From the NCBI RefSeq assembly GCF_003231285.1, contig NZ_QKNS01000001.1:1240001-1304000 (forward strand): a stretch of 64,000 nt of DNA. Direction: 5' to 3'. Source of the stretch: Hymenobacter sediminis. Its GTDB lineage: Bacteria > Bacteroidota > Bacteroidia > Cytophagales > Hymenobacteraceae. The notes beneath the pieces are model-generated. The model was not told where the DNA came from and did not search any database. It saw nothing but the letters and a program-made list of their open reading frames with translations. This document shows positions 6,018-15,808 of the stretch, in pieces. Every line of letters starts with the position of its first letter. Position 1 is the stretch's first letter. Position numbers and translations under genes: made by a program.

Positions 6018-8872
6018 ACTGGCTCGAACAATTGTTGCCGCCCGCGCTGATTCGCGCCCTGGGCTGGACGTTAGTGCACTCGTTGTGGCAGGGCGCTGTG
6101 GTAGCCCTAGCCCTGGCCGGCCTGCTGCTGCTGTTGCGCAAACACAGCGCGGAGGTTCGCTACCGCACCGCCGGCCTGGGCCTGGCCGTGCTGCTGCTGC
6201 TGGCCGCCGTCACGTTCGGGCGCTACTACATGGCGGCCCCCGGGGAAGCAGTAACCGTGGCCGGTTACATGGCCGGCGATGAGGCGGCTGTGCTGGCCGA
6301 CGGCATCATGCCCACCGAAGCTGCCATCAGCACAACTGCAATTCCAGCCGATGGCCTCGTGACCACGGAGGCCGTTGCTGTGGAGGCGGCTCCCACCGGT
6401 CTGCAGGCCTGGCTGGTGTACTTTGACCAAAATATTCCGGTGCTGGTGGCTTTGTGGCTGCTGGGGTTGCTGGCCATGACGCTCCGCTTGCTGGGTGGGC
6501 TGGCTTATGTGCAGCGCCTGCGCCGCTACCGGGTGCAGCCCCTGGCTCAGGAGTGGCAGGAGCGCCTGACGAGCCTTGCCGCCCGGGCCGGCCTGCACCA
6601 ACCCATTGAGCTGCTGGAGTCGGCGCTGGTGCGCGTGCCGGTGGTAGTAGGGCATCTGCGGCCAGTTGTGCTGCTACCCCTTGGTACGGTCACGGGCCTG
6701 AGCGCCACGTATCTGGAGGCTATTCTGGCCCACGAGCTGGCCCACGTCCAGCGCCGCGACTACCTCATGAACCTACTGCAGTCAGTTGCCGAAACGATGT
6801 TCTTTTATCATCCGGCCGTGTGGTTTATTACCGCCTGCCTGCGCACCGAGCGTGAAAACTGCTGCGACGACGCGGCCACGGCCATGGTGGGCGGCAACCC
6901 CCTGACGGTAGCCCGTGCCCTGGCCGCTCTGGCCGAGCTGAGTGCAGCTCCCGAGCCGGTCAACCAGTTTGCCATGTCGGCGCTGGGTCCCGATGGCTCC
7001 GTACTGGGTCGCATCCGGCGGCTGGTGCAGGGCCGCACGGCACCCACCTTCACCGAGGGCTTTATGGCTGCCTGCGTTGTGCTGGGCGGTATGGTGCTGC
7101 TGACGTCGGCCGTGGCTATGGCTGACCCCCGACCGGCTTCGGGCTCAGAAGAGGGTGGAAGCAGTGCTTTGCTGCGCCTACCCTTCCTGGAAGCTGAACC
7201 CGATACTACCCGCAAAAAGGGAGAACTAGCGAGCACCGACTTCACCATTCCGGATGCTGATATGTTGAAACCCCTGGCTCCGGCCGCTACCCTGGCTACT
7301 ACTCCCAATGAGGTGGCAGAGGTAGCCGAAGCGGAAGAAGCCGCGCCAGCCCTGAGCCTTTCGGCCGCTGCTGCCGACGACGATGATGACAAAGACAAGA
7401 AGAAGCGCCGGAAGAGTGCCCAGCAGGTGGTAGTGGTGCAGGAGCCCCGCCGGGGCGGCGCCGGCACGGTGGTTATCGAGAAAGACAAGAAAGGCCGCAT
7501 CACCAACCTCTCAGTCAATGGGCAGCCTGTAGATACCGGTTCAGCGGGCAAGAAGAAAGGCAAGAAATCGGATCAGGAGGTAGAAGTTATTCGGGTGCCG
7601 GCCAACGGCTGGTCCGGCAACAACTTCCGCTTCGACGACAACTTTGCCCGCTCCTTCCAGTTCCGGGGTCTTGATGAGGCCGATGTAGCCCGTATTCGCC
7701 GCGACGCCGACCGGGCTGTGGCCGATGCCCGCCGCCAGCTGCGCGAAAACCCACAGTGGAGCCGTAACGGTTTCACCTTCCGCAACGAACACGCCCAGGC
7801 CCTGCGCCGCGCTGAGCAAAGCCTGCGTGAGGCCGCCAACAACGCCCAAACCGACGAGGAGCGCGAGAAGATAGAAGAAGCCTTAGAGCGCCTCCACGAC
7901 CGGGAGGAAAGCCTGCGTGAGGAGCAGGAGGAACGCTGGGAATCAGACCTGGATGCAGAAACTACCCGCCGCATCAGTGAAGCGGCCCGCCGCGAGGGTG
8001 ACATTGCTCGTCGGGAAGGTGACCGGGCCCGCCGGGAAGGAGATATTGCCCGCCGCATTGGTGAAGTAGCGCGCCAGCAGATGGCCGCTGAGAGCCGCAA
8101 GGATACCCGCGAAGCTAACCGCCTCAACGCGGAATTGAAGGGCCTGGAGCGGCAACTGGAGGCCGCCCACCGCGACACCGAGGCGGCTCACCGGGAAACC
8201 GAAGCTGCCCACCGCGAAACGGAGCGCACCGTGCGTACTGGCGGCAATACCAGCGCCACTACCCGCCGGCCGGGCTCGGTTTCCGAAGATGCGCTGCGCC
8301 GGGAGCTACGCAAGGATGGCCTGGTTAAGGACACGGATAATTTCCAGTTCAGCCTCAATGCCAACACGCTTACTGTGAATGGCAAGAAGCAATCTACAGC
8401 CCTGCGCAACAAATACCTGCAGCTAGTTGAAAAGCAAACCGGCCGGAAGCTGGGCCCGAACAGCTCCTTCGTGCTGAACACCCAGACCGCACGCAACACT
8501 ACCTACAATAGGGCGGGCAACCCACCCCGGCCGCCGCGCCCACCGCGGGCCCCGCAGGCTCCGGGCGCGCCAATGGTACCACCGGTGCCTGCAGCCCCTG
8601 CCGCGCCGGGTGCTCCTGATGTATCCCTGCCACCCCTACCTCCGCTGCCACCCCGCATGAACTCCGATGAGGTGCGCGCCGAACTGCGGAAGGATGGCTT
8701 GCTCGGGGCCAACGAGAAAGGGTTTCAGCTCCAACTTAACGAGTCGGGCCTGATGGTAAACGGCAAAAAGCAGTCAGATACCCTAGCCGATAAGTACCGC
8801 CGCCTGCTGAATGCGCCCTCTGGTAATGGGGGTAAAAGCCGCAGTAACATCCAGATTTCCGTGAGTGAGTAA
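6014..8872 (+). CDS. M56-family membrane metalloprotease (BlaR1-like) with long periplasmic tail
   Basis: 952 residues. Membrane segments are visible near 15-40, 50-72, 140-162 and 352-372. The zinc site HELAH is at 240-244, with a likely third ligand Glu281 in ERENCCDD, as in BlaR1/MecR1. Instead of a penicillin-binding sensor, the part after residue 372 is a large export-side extension. It has an acidic/basic linker (about 450-540), an Arg/Glu-rich coiled coil (about 580-750) with near repeats of RREGD and EAAHRET, and two copies of a domain (about 757-822 and 884-940). Each copy carries ELRKDGL and VNGKKQ, and a Pro/Ala-rich linker separates them. Likely the sensor-protease partner of the upstream repressor; the signal is unknown. 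A terminator follows. Confidence 0.88.
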   Translation: MNWLEQLLPPALIRALGWTLVHSLWQGAVVALALAGLLLLLRKHSAEVRYRTAGLGLAVLLLLAAVTFGRYYMAAPGEAVTVAGYMAGDEAAVLADGIMPTEAAISTTAIPADGLVTTEAVAVEAAPTGLQAWLVYFDQNIPVLVALWLLGLLAMTLRLLGGLAYVQRLRRYRVQPLAQEWQERLTSLAARAGLHQPIELLESALVRVPVVVGHLRPVVLLPLGTVTGLSATYLEAILAHELAHVQRRDYLMNLLQSVAETMFFYHPAVWFITACLRTERENCCDDAATAMVGGNPLTVARALAALAELSAAPEPVNQFAMSALGPDGSVLGRIRRLVQGRTAPTFTEGFMAACVVLGGMVLLTSAVAMADPRPASGSEEGGSSALLRLPFLEAEPDTTRKKGELASTDFTIPDADMLKPLAPAATLATTPNEVAEVAEAEEAAPALSLSAAAADDDDDKDKKKRRKSAQQVVVVQEPRRGGAGTVVIEKDKKGRITNLSVNGQPVDTGSAGKKKGKKSDQEVEVIRVPANGWSGNNFRFDDNFARSFQFRGLDEADVARIRRDADRAVADARRQLRENPQWSRNGFTFRNEHAQALRRAEQSLREAANNAQTDEEREKIEEALERLHDREESLREEQEERWESDLDAETTRRISEAARREGDIARREGDRARREGDIARRIGEVARQQMAAESRKDTREANRLNAELKGLERQLEAAHRDTEAAHRETEAAHRETERTVRTGGNTSATTRRPGSVSEDALRRELRKDGLVKDTDNFQFSLNANTLTVNGKKQSTALRNKYLQLVEKQTGRKLGPNSSFVLNTQTARNTTYNRAGNPPRPPRPPRAPQAPGAPMVPPVPAAPAAPGAPDVSLPPLPPLPPRMNSDEVRAELRKDGLLGANEKGFQLQLNESGLMVNGKKQSDTLADKYRRLLNAPSGNGGKSRSNIQISVSE

Positions 8873-8888
8873 GTGCTCTATTGCCTCC

Positions 8889-8920
8889 CCGGCCGCCGCT
8901 GCAACGGCGGCCGGTTTTTT
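8889..8920 (+). terminator. Rho-independent terminator of the blaI-M56 operon
   Basis: 10-bp perfect GC stem (8889-8898 with 8905-8914), 6-nt loop, then six T. Confidence 0.92.
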
Positions 8921-9112
8921 ATAGTAATTTCTGAATAAAGAGAGGCAACGGTACGGCCCCATAGCGCATCTATTGCAGCATTCCGCCGGTGCTACCCAGC
9001 CGGCGGTACTACCCCCTTGCTACGCCGTAACCCACCCACTGCCGGTTTTCGGGCGCCTTATCCACCCCCAGTTTCTTCCTGCTTGTCCCACGTTTACTCC
9101 CGCCGCCTTGTC

Positions 9113-11713
9113 GTGAACCGTTACCGTGCGTTTCTCTTGGTATGCCTGTTGCTGGTTGCCAGCGTGGCCCGCGCCCAAAAGCCCGCCACCGAAGCCACCA
9201 CGGCTGCCGTGCCTGCGCCCAAGCGCCAACTGCAGGCCCTGCGCATTACGGAAGCCATAAAGCTGGATGGGGTGCTTGATGAGGCCTTATGGCAGCAGGC
9301 ACCCATTGCCACCGATTTCATCCAGAATCGCCCCAACCCCGGCCCCCACGAGAAGCACCCCACCGAGGTGCGCGTGCTTTATGATGATGCCAACCTCTAC
9401 ATTGGGGCGATAATGCACGACGTATCCCAGGACTCCATTCTGCGGGAACTCTCGCCGCGCGACGATGCCAACAACACCGACTTTATTGGGGTGTTTCTGG
9501 ATACCTACCACGACAAAATCAACGGCTATGGCTTCTTCGTGACGACGGGCGGGGTGCAGATGGACTGCCGCTACTCGCCGGCCGGGGGCGAGGACTTTAA
9601 CTGGAATGCCGTGTGGGACTCGCGCACCAGCATGCAAGGCACCGATTGGGTAGCAGAAATGCGGATTCCGTACTCGGCTATTCGCTTCAGCAAGACGGCC
9701 GAGCAGCTCTGGGGCCTCAACTTTATGCGCCAGCGCAAGCGCGATAACCAGGCTTTTTTCTGGAATGAGGTGAAGCCCGCCGTCGATGGCTTTGTAAACC
9801 AGTGGGGCGAGCTGCAGGGCCTGCGCGATATTCAGCCTCCATTGCGCCTTTCCCTCACGCCCTACGTGTCGGGCTACGTGAATCACTACCCCTACAACGA
9901 GCAGGGAACCCGCAACTCCAGCACCAGCTTCAACGGCGGCGCCGACATCAAATGGGGCATCAACGAAAGCTTTACCCTGGATGCTACTCTGGTGCCCGAC
10001 TTCGGGCAGGTGCAGAGCGACAACCAAGTGCTGAACCTCTCACCCTTTGAAGTGCAGTTTCAGGAAAACCGCCAGTTTTTCACCGAAGGCACCGAGCTGT
10101 TCAACAAAGGCAACTTGTTCTATTCCCGCAGGGTAGGGGCCCAGCCCATCGGCTTCAGCAGCGTAGAAAAACAGCTGCGTGCCGGCGAAATGGGGCTGGA
10201 TGGGCAGCGCCGGCCGGGCGAGGCGGTGGTAAGCAACCCCGGCGTGACGCGCCTGCTTAATGCCACTAAGGTCTCGGGGCGTACCAAGCAAGGGCTGGGG
10301 GTAGGCGTGTTCAATGCCCTCAGCAATGATGTGTACGCTACCGTGCGCGACTCCGCCAGCGGGCGCGAGCGGGAGGTACTGACCCAGCCGTTCAGTAACT
10401 ACAACATTGTGGTGCTCGACCAAAGCCTGAAAAACAACTCCTACGTTTCGCTTATCAACACCAACGTGACGCGCTGGGGCAGCACCTACGATGCCAACGT
10501 GACGGGCGGCCTGTTCCGCTTTGCCAACAAGAAGAACGCCTACGCCATTGACGGGCGACTGGTGTACTCGCGGCGGCGCGGTAATGAGTTCGGGTCTGAT
10601 ACATTGCGCGTCAGCGACCAGGACGGCTACAAGTACCAGGTGGGCATCAGCAAAATCAGCGGCAGCTTCACTTGGGGGCTGAACCACGGCATCGAGTCGG
10701 ACAAGTACAACCCGAACGATTTGGGTATCCTGTTTGGCAACAACAACATCAGCCAGGGGGCATATGCCAACTACAATAAATACAAGCCTTTCTGGAAGGT
10801 AAATAACCTGTACACGTGGTTCAACCTGAATCACTCCTTGTTGTACAAGCCTACCCGCTACCAAAACCTCAGCTTTTCCAGCGGCTTCAACACCACATTT
10901 ACCAAGAATTTCCTGACGGTAGAGGCGAACTTCGAGGCAAATCCGGTAACCCACGATTATTATGAGCCGCGGCAGTATCCGTTGGGTAAGTACTATGTGC
11001 GCGTACCCGGTAATGCTAACCTGAGCGGCTATATGTCGTCGGATTATCGTAAAAAGCTGGCTGGAGACATCTCCGGCGGTGTTCGGTGGTATGCGGAGGA
11101 TGAGCGGCTGGTGCGGCCCCGCCGCATGTATTACGGCTGGAGCATATCTCCGCGCTACCGTGTAAACAACCAGCTCAATTTCCGCTATACCCTGAACTGG
11201 GAGTTGACCAACAATCAGATTGGCTACGTGAATGGAGGCCTGGACGAAAGCCTGCCCGACGATGCTGATTTTCGGGATAAACACCCTTCCGATGTGCTGC
11301 TGGGCCGCCGCCGGGTGCTGACCGTTACCAACACGCTGTCGGGGGCCTATACTTTCAACAACCGCATGTCCCTGACCATCCGGACGCGGCACTACACCAG
11401 CACCGTAAACTACCGTGACTTTGTTCGTCTGGGTAAAAACGGAGAAGAAACCCTGGTGGACTACCGCCGCAACCGCGACAACACATTCAATGCCTTCAAC
11501 GTGGATGCAGTGTACTCGTGGTGGTTCGCGCCCGGCTCCCAGGTGAGCATCGTCTGGAAAAATGCCAGCTCCTCTTTCCTGGAAGCCAATGAGGCTACCC
11601 CCCTCTACTTCAATAACCTCAACAACACCATCAATACTCCACACAACAACAACGTTTCCATCAAGATACTGTACTACCTCGACTATCTGATGCTGAAGCG
11701 GCTGCGGAGCTAA
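9113..11713 (+). CDS. DUF5916 outer-membrane protein with CBM9-like N-terminal domain
   Basis: 866 residues from the GTG at 9113, which gives a clean signal peptide (NRYRAFLLVCLLLVASVARA). The frame extends to a TTG at 9017, but that would bury the signal peptide. Residues about 45-240 resemble the carbohydrate-binding family 9-like fold (ITEAIKLDGVLDEALWQQA, then VRVLYDDANLYIG). The rest alternates aromatic beta strands and reads as an outer-membrane beta-barrel typical of DUF5916 proteins. Family function is not established; sugar or polymer handling at the cell surface is a guess from the N-terminal domain. It follows the M56 terminator, so it is probably a separate transcription unit. Confidence 0.82.
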   Translation: MNRYRAFLLVCLLLVASVARAQKPATEATTAAVPAPKRQLQALRITEAIKLDGVLDEALWQQAPIATDFIQNRPNPGPHEKHPTEVRVLYDDANLYIGAIMHDVSQDSILRELSPRDDANNTDFIGVFLDTYHDKINGYGFFVTTGGVQMDCRYSPAGGEDFNWNAVWDSRTSMQGTDWVAEMRIPYSAIRFSKTAEQLWGLNFMRQRKRDNQAFFWNEVKPAVDGFVNQWGELQGLRDIQPPLRLSLTPYVSGYVNHYPYNEQGTRNSSTSFNGGADIKWGINESFTLDATLVPDFGQVQSDNQVLNLSPFEVQFQENRQFFTEGTELFNKGNLFYSRRVGAQPIGFSSVEKQLRAGEMGLDGQRRPGEAVVSNPGVTRLLNATKVSGRTKQGLGVGVFNALSNDVYATVRDSASGREREVLTQPFSNYNIVVLDQSLKNNSYVSLINTNVTRWGSTYDANVTGGLFRFANKKNAYAIDGRLVYSRRRGNEFGSDTLRVSDQDGYKYQVGISKISGSFTWGLNHGIESDKYNPNDLGILFGNNNISQGAYANYNKYKPFWKVNNLYTWFNLNHSLLYKPTRYQNLSFSSGFNTTFTKNFLTVEANFEANPVTHDYYEPRQYPLGKYYVRVPGNANLSGYMSSDYRKKLAGDISGGVRWYAEDERLVRPRRMYYGWSISPRYRVNNQLNFRYTLNWELTNNQIGYVNGGLDESLPDDADFRDKHPSDVLLGRRRVLTVTNTLSGAYTFNNRMSLTIRTRHYTSTVNYRDFVRLGKNGEETLVDYRRNRDNTFNAFNVDAVYSWWFAPGSQVSIVWKNASSSFLEANEATPLYFNNLNNTINTPHNNNVSIKILYYLDYLMLKRLRS

Positions 11714-11724
11714 CTAGTGAAGTG

Positions 11725-11749
11725 TAGCGCGAAACGAATTTCTGCGCTA
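11725..11749. terminator. Weak hairpin between convergent DUF5916 and meaB genes
   Basis: TAGCGC (11725-11730) pairs with GCGCTA (11744-11749). The stem is short, and the hairpin overlaps the last codon of meaB. Confidence 0.35.
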
Positions 11750-12724
11750 TAAACCCAGTAATTCTTCGGCGGCGCCGAAGGCCGATTTACGCCCGTCCAT
11801 TACCTGCTGGCGGATGGCGGGAAGCTGGGCCGCTACGTCGGGGCGAGCGTAGAAGCGGGTTTCCAGGGCCTCGCGAATGGTTTCGTGGAGCCAGTGCAGG
11901 TTTTGCTCCTGGCGGCGGCGCTGAAAGTAGCCGCTGGCCTGAGTTTGCTGCACGTACTGCTCCACCACGCCCCACACCTCCGGCACGCCCGCTCCTGAAA
12001 CGGCCGAGCTGGTGGTGACTACGGGGCTCCAGGCACTAGGCGCCAGCGGAAACAGATGCAGCGCATTCTGGTATTCGGCGCGGGCCCGGCGGGCAGCCTG
12101 CTCATTGCCCCCATCGGCCTTGGTGATAGTCACGGCATCGGCCATTTCCATGATGCCCTTCTTGATGCCCTGCAGCTCGTCGCCGGCCCCGGCCAGCATC
12201 AGCAGCAGGAAAAAGTCGACCATGCCGTGCACGGCGGTTTCGCTCTGGCCTACCCCCACGGTTTCCACGAAGATGACATCGTGGCCGGCCGCTTCGCAGA
12301 GTACCAGGGCCTCGCGGGTGCTGCGCGTAACGCCGCCCAGGCTGCGCCCAGCCGGGGAGGGCCGGATAAAAGCCTGGGGGTGGGCGGCCAACTGGTTCAT
12401 GCGAGTTTTGTCGCCGAGGATGCTGCCGCCGCTGCGCTGGGAGCTGGGGTCTACGGCCAGCACGGCCAAGCGCTTGCCCTGCTCCTGCACTAGGTGTAGC
12501 CCCAGTGCTTCAATAAACGTGCTTTTTCCTACCCCCGGCACGCCCGTAATACCCACCCGCACTGAGCGGCCGGCATGGGGTAGTACGGCATCCAGTACTT
12601 GCTGAGCCAGGACCTGGTCCGAAGGCAGGGTGCTTTCGACCAGGGTAATGGCCCGGCTCAGCAGCACGCGGTTGCCGGAAAGGATGCCGTCGGTGTATTC
12701 AGAAACGGAAAAGCGTTTGGCCAT
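11747..12724 (-). CDS. meaB: Methylmalonyl-CoA mutase-associated GTPase MeaB
   Basis: 325 residues from the ATG at 12724; the frame continues to 12784, but those 20 residues do not fit the family. MeaB is a G3E P-loop GTPase that loads and protects the B12 cofactor of methylmalonyl-CoA mutase. Motifs seen: P-loop GVPGVGKS at 61-68, AVDPSSQRSGGSILGDKTRM (Mg/switch I), ETVGVGQSE (switch II region) and ITKADGGN (guanine specificity). Its client subunits are encoded at 27963-32019, 15 kb away rather than adjacent. It is divergent from the DUF5723 gene. Confidence 0.95.
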   Translation of the reverse strand: MAKRFSVSEYTDGILSGNRVLLSRAITLVESTLPSDQVLAQQVLDAVLPHAGRSVRVGITGVPGVGKSTFIEALGLHLVQEQGKRLAVLAVDPSSQRSGGSILGDKTRMNQLAAHPQAFIRPSPAGRSLGGVTRSTREALVLCEAAGHDVIFVETVGVGQSETAVHGMVDFFLLLMLAGAGDELQGIKKGIMEMADAVTITKADGGNEQAARRARAEYQNALHLFPLAPSAWSPVVTTSSAVSGAGVPEVWGVVEQYVQQTQASGYFQRRRQEQNLHWLHETIREALETRFYARPDVAAQLPAIRQQVMDGRKSAFGAAEELLGL

Positions 12725-12778
12725 TAGAGCAGAAACGTAGCCGGGCGGGAAAAGTAGCGCATCGGCCGGGGAATAGAG

Positions 12779-12806
12779 TTGCAAACTACCCCATATCGTA
12801 CATTTG
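12779..12806 (+). promoter_or_regulatory. Bacteroidota-type promoter TTG-N17-TACATTTG
   Basis: TTG at 12779-12781 and an exact TAnnTTTG at 12799-12806 are separated by 17 nt, within the 17-23 nt range described for Flavobacterium promoters. It lies 55 nt upstream of the DUF5723 start, and is the only promoter in the window where I could match both elements. Confidence 0.65.
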
Positions 12807-12861
12807 AAAAAATGGCCGCGGGTGCGCGTCGTTCATCTTCCGTCTCTACCTGATCAGCAGT

Positions 12862-14262
12862 ATGGGCAAAAATTTCTACTCTCTTCTCGCGGCCTTTCTG
12901 TTGGGGAGTACCCTGCCGCTTTACGCTCAGACCGAGCTGAGCAACTTTACGGCTACCGGCCGCGGTGGCGTGGCCACTACCTTCGCCACCGACTACCAAT
13001 CTATCGGCATCAACCCGGCTAACCTGGGGCGGGTAGGCGGCGCAACGGTAGCGTTTACGATTGGGGAGTTTGGGGTAGGAGCTGGCTCTCAGTCGCTCAC
13101 GCGCCAGCAGCTGCGTAAGTTTATTACGGATACCAACCAGAACCTTACCCTGGCCGACAAGCAGGAGCTGGCCCGTGCGTTTACTTCCGATAATGCCCTC
13201 AACTTCAGCGGCGATGCTACTACCCTGGCCTTGGCGGTGCAACTGCCGGCCATTGGCGGCATTGCCATCAGCAACCGGGTGCGTACATCAGGGCACGTAG
13301 GACTGAACCAGAATGCCGCCGAAATTACCTTCCTGGGCCGCGACGCACCCATTTACGCCTCGGCTAGTGCCGGCAACTTGCCGCTGGTGTCGGAGGCGCT
13401 GGCAGGTACCGATATTCAACTGGCCGTGCTCAATGAGTTTAACCTGGCCTGGGGAAACCGCGTGATTGATTTACCGCTGTTCCAGCTCTCGGCTGGCGCG
13501 GGTTACCGCTACATTCAGGGGGTAGGCATTATTGATATTCGGGTGCAGCCGGGTAACCTGCGGGCCTACAGCTCCATGTCGCCAGTGTTTGATATTGATT
13601 ACGGCAGCATGGTAAACGACCCCAGCTTTAACCTGCGCAGCGGCGGCAGCGGCCTTCGGCCCGTTGGCAAGGGTCACGGCTTCGACCTGGGCCTGGCTGC
13701 CGAGGTAGGCAAATCCTTACGCCTAGGGGTAGCCGTCACCGACATCGGCCACATGACCTGGGAGGGCAACCTGCTTACGGCCAACGACCAGAAGCTGAAG
13801 CAGCTGAAGTCAGAGGGGGTAGGGAGCTACAACTTCATCAAGGAAGCAGCCGAAATCTTCGCTACCGGCACCGACAGCCTGTTCACCTACGAAACCGGTC
13901 AGGAGCGCCGAGCCGAGCTGCCCACCAAGCTGCGGGCCGGGGCGGGCCTACGCATCAGCGAGTTTTTTGAAGCCGGCCTCGACGTGACCCTGCCGCTAAA
14001 CAACGTGGCTGGCAACATTACTACCCCCTTCGTGGGGGCTGGCCTCGACTACAAGCCCACCCGCTGGCTGCGCCTGAGCAGCGGCCTTACTGGCGGCGCA
14101 GGCTACGGCGTAAGCGTGCCCTTCGGTGTTACCCTGGCTACCAAAGTGTACGAAGCTGGCATCAGCACCCGCGACGTCACCGGCCTGCTCACTTCCAAAA
14201 ATCCCTACCTCTCCCTGGCCAGCGGATTCTTGCGCTTCCGGCTCGGCAGTAAAACACAGTAG
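12862..14262 (+). CDS. DUF5723-family outer-membrane protein
   Basis: 466 residues with a signal peptide ending LYAQ (about 23). The mature start (FTATGRGGVATTFATDYQSI then GINPANLGR) matches the DUF5723 family of Bacteroidota, which resembles PorV/PorQ and FadL-like barrels: an early asparagine-proline motif, then alternating strands ending in FRLGSK. Probably an outer-membrane beta-barrel; its function is not known. It has its own promoter (12779-12806) and a 28-bp hairpin downstream, so it is likely monocistronic. Confidence 0.78.
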   Translation: MGKNFYSLLAAFLLGSTLPLYAQTELSNFTATGRGGVATTFATDYQSIGINPANLGRVGGATVAFTIGEFGVGAGSQSLTRQQLRKFITDTNQNLTLADKQELARAFTSDNALNFSGDATTLALAVQLPAIGGIAISNRVRTSGHVGLNQNAAEITFLGRDAPIYASASAGNLPLVSEALAGTDIQLAVLNEFNLAWGNRVIDLPLFQLSAGAGYRYIQGVGIIDIRVQPGNLRAYSSMSPVFDIDYGSMVNDPSFNLRSGGSGLRPVGKGHGFDLGLAAEVGKSLRLGVAVTDIGHMTWEGNLLTANDQKLKQLKSEGVGSYNFIKEAAEIFATGTDSLFTYETGQERRAELPTKLRAGAGLRISEFFEAGLDVTLPLNNVAGNITTPFVGAGLDYKPTRWLRLSSGLTGGAGYGVSVPFGVTLATKVYEAGISTRDVTGLLTSKNPYLSLASGFLRFRLGSKTQ

Positions 14263-14325
14263 CAGCGGGTTGGCAAGATGGTAGGAGGAAAGCAGTGAAG
14301 CCATCCTTTTGCTCTTGGCAACAAG

Positions 14326-14385
14326 CCTACTAAAGCAACAAGCCCTTACTTCCACATGGAAGTAAGGGCTTGTTGCTTTAGTAGG
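14326..14385. terminator. 28-bp perfect hairpin between convergent genes
   Basis: Arms 14326-14353 and 14358-14385 are perfectly complementary with a 4-nt ACAT loop. Placed between DUF5723 (+) and the propeller protein (-), it reads as a bidirectional terminator, although the flanking T tracts are short. Confidence 0.75.
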
Positions 14386-14444
14386 GGGTAGGATGGTGGT
14401 CAGAATGAGTGCTAGCGGTATGGCAACTCATTTCTTGACTACCA

Positions 14445-15545
14445 CTACTTTCCTGGTTCGGTGATGAAGTTGGGCAGGCCGAGCTTGCTGCGGCGGCCGC
14501 CTAGCTTCAGGCCGTTATCAATATATTTGGCGGTGGCGGAGTTTGGGTTCTGGATGATGCCCAGAAACATGTTGTCCTCGCGGGCCACGTAGATGTTGCC
14601 ATCGGGGGCACGTTGCAGGGAGCCTACTTTGCGGTTAGCTGATTTGCCGACGACGGTGGCTTTGCCGGTTTTCAGGTCGAACTGAAAAATCTGAGCTTCA
14701 CCGCCGCCTTCACCGTTGCTGGAGCCATAGAGCTTGCTGCCATCGGGTGAAAACTCTACCCCGTAGGCTTCGGGGTAGGGCGCGAAGGATTTTGCATTGC
14801 GCACCTGGCCAGTAGCCCGGTCGAAGTCGAACACCTCGTACTTGTTGGCTTCGCGCCAGAGTGCCACGGCAAGCTTGCGGCCATCGGGCGAAAACTTCAT
14901 GGCGCCAATGGCATTGCGGCCAGGGCCGGCGTGCATGCTGCCCACGTTACTCATAATCGGCTTGCTTTCCACCCCATCGGCTGTTACCAGGAAGCTCACG
15001 AAGGCGTTGGAGTTCCAGCGGTGCGCCACAATCCAGACGTCGCGGCCGTTCTGGTGGCGCACGGCAGCCAGCTTCTCGGCCACGGGCGTGATGAGCAGAG
15101 CGTTGGAGCGGGGTACGTCGCCGAGGCCATTTTCGCGGGTCATGTCCACGGTGGAGTAGCGCAGGCCGTTGGGGCCGCCCTGGGCACCCACCGTAAACAC
15201 GTAAAACACGTTGCCGCTACCCGGGTCGGGCACGATGAGGGCGCTTTGGGTGCTGGAGTTGGAGCCCATCAGCTTTTTGCCGTTGGGCATTACCTGGTGC
15301 TGACGGTTGAATACATACTCGCCGTTGGTATAAAACAGCAGTTGGCCCTGCTGGTTGGTAGCTACCGCCGAGCCCTCGTAGGTGGTCATCTTGCTGGTCA
15401 GCAAGGGGGTAGGGGCAGAGCCATCGGCCGGAAACGTAAGTCCGGCCTGTTGGCCAAACAGCCAGATAGATTGCTCACGTTGAGCCAGTACCGCGCCGGG
15501 CAACAGCAGCGCCAGCAGCAACGGCAGAAGCGAAAGTCGTTTCAT
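14445..15545 (-). CDS. Secreted beta-propeller protein of the gliding/T9SS type N-terminal family
   Basis: 366 residues from the ATG at 15545; the 12 residues before it are not needed. The signal peptide ends VLAQ (about 22). The mature start, EQSIWLFGQQAGLTF, is the hallmark of the N-terminal domain of many large Bacteroidota T9SS type-B cargo proteins. Propeller motifs follow: FSPDGRKLAVALW, VEFSPDGSKLYGSS and APDGNIYVARED. Here the gene stops after the propeller, with no gliding-type C-terminal sorting domain, so it is either a stand-alone member or a shortened relative. Likely periplasmic or surface located; ligand unknown. Confidence 0.75.
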   Translation of the reverse strand: MKRLSLLPLLLALLLPGAVLAQREQSIWLFGQQAGLTFPADGSAPTPLLTSKMTTYEGSAVATNQQGQLLFYTNGEYVFNRQHQVMPNGKKLMGSNSSTQSALIVPDPGSGNVFYVFTVGAQGGPNGLRYSTVDMTRENGLGDVPRSNALLITPVAEKLAAVRHQNGRDVWIVAHRWNSNAFVSFLVTADGVESKPIMSNVGSMHAGPGRNAIGAMKFSPDGRKLAVALWREANKYEVFDFDRATGQVRNAKSFAPYPEAYGVEFSPDGSKLYGSSNGEGGGEAQIFQFDLKTGKATVVGKSANRKVGSLQRAPDGNIYVAREDNMFLGIIQNPNSATAKYIDNGLKLGGRRSKLGLPNFITEPGK

Positions 15546-15630
15546 AGAAGTCATAAACAGCAACAGACGTACAGAACGCAATTTCGTGCCAGTTTTAGAT
15601 AGGGGAGGAAGTAAACCGTGACAGGTAAAA

Positions 15631-15800
15631 GGTGATGGGGTGAGGAGGTGAATAGTAATTGGTGACGGGTAAAAGGAACGTCATGTCGAGCTTGCCGAGA
15701 CATCTTGCTCGAATCATTAGGGTCTTAGTCCTACACCAGCACGCGAGATTCCTCGACAAGCTCGGAATGACTGTTCTTTGTCACCTGTCACCTCATCACC
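15631..15800. repeat. Dispersed palindromic element, GTCATGTCGAGC family, copy 1
   Basis: Nested imperfect inverted repeats. The outer arms (GGTGATG... with ...CATCACC) enclose a core at 15680-15771 that starts GTCATGTCGAGCTTG and ends as the inverse, CAAGCTCGGAATGAC. It occupies most of the 262-bp gap upstream of the propeller gene. No ORF or transposase. The core matches the element at 22838. Confidence 0.7.
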
Positions 15801-15808
15801 AACAACCC

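Noticed and set aside
9287..10027. Other antisense ORFs, such as this one and those at 14931-15602 and 38139-38798
   Set aside because: All overlap confident genes entirely and show no family features.
10040..11644. Long ORF (534 codons) antisense to the DUF5916 gene
   Set aside because: It mirrors the GC-rich codon pattern of the real gene, has no recognisable domain, and its protein is biased to Val/His/Gly as expected for a shadow frame.
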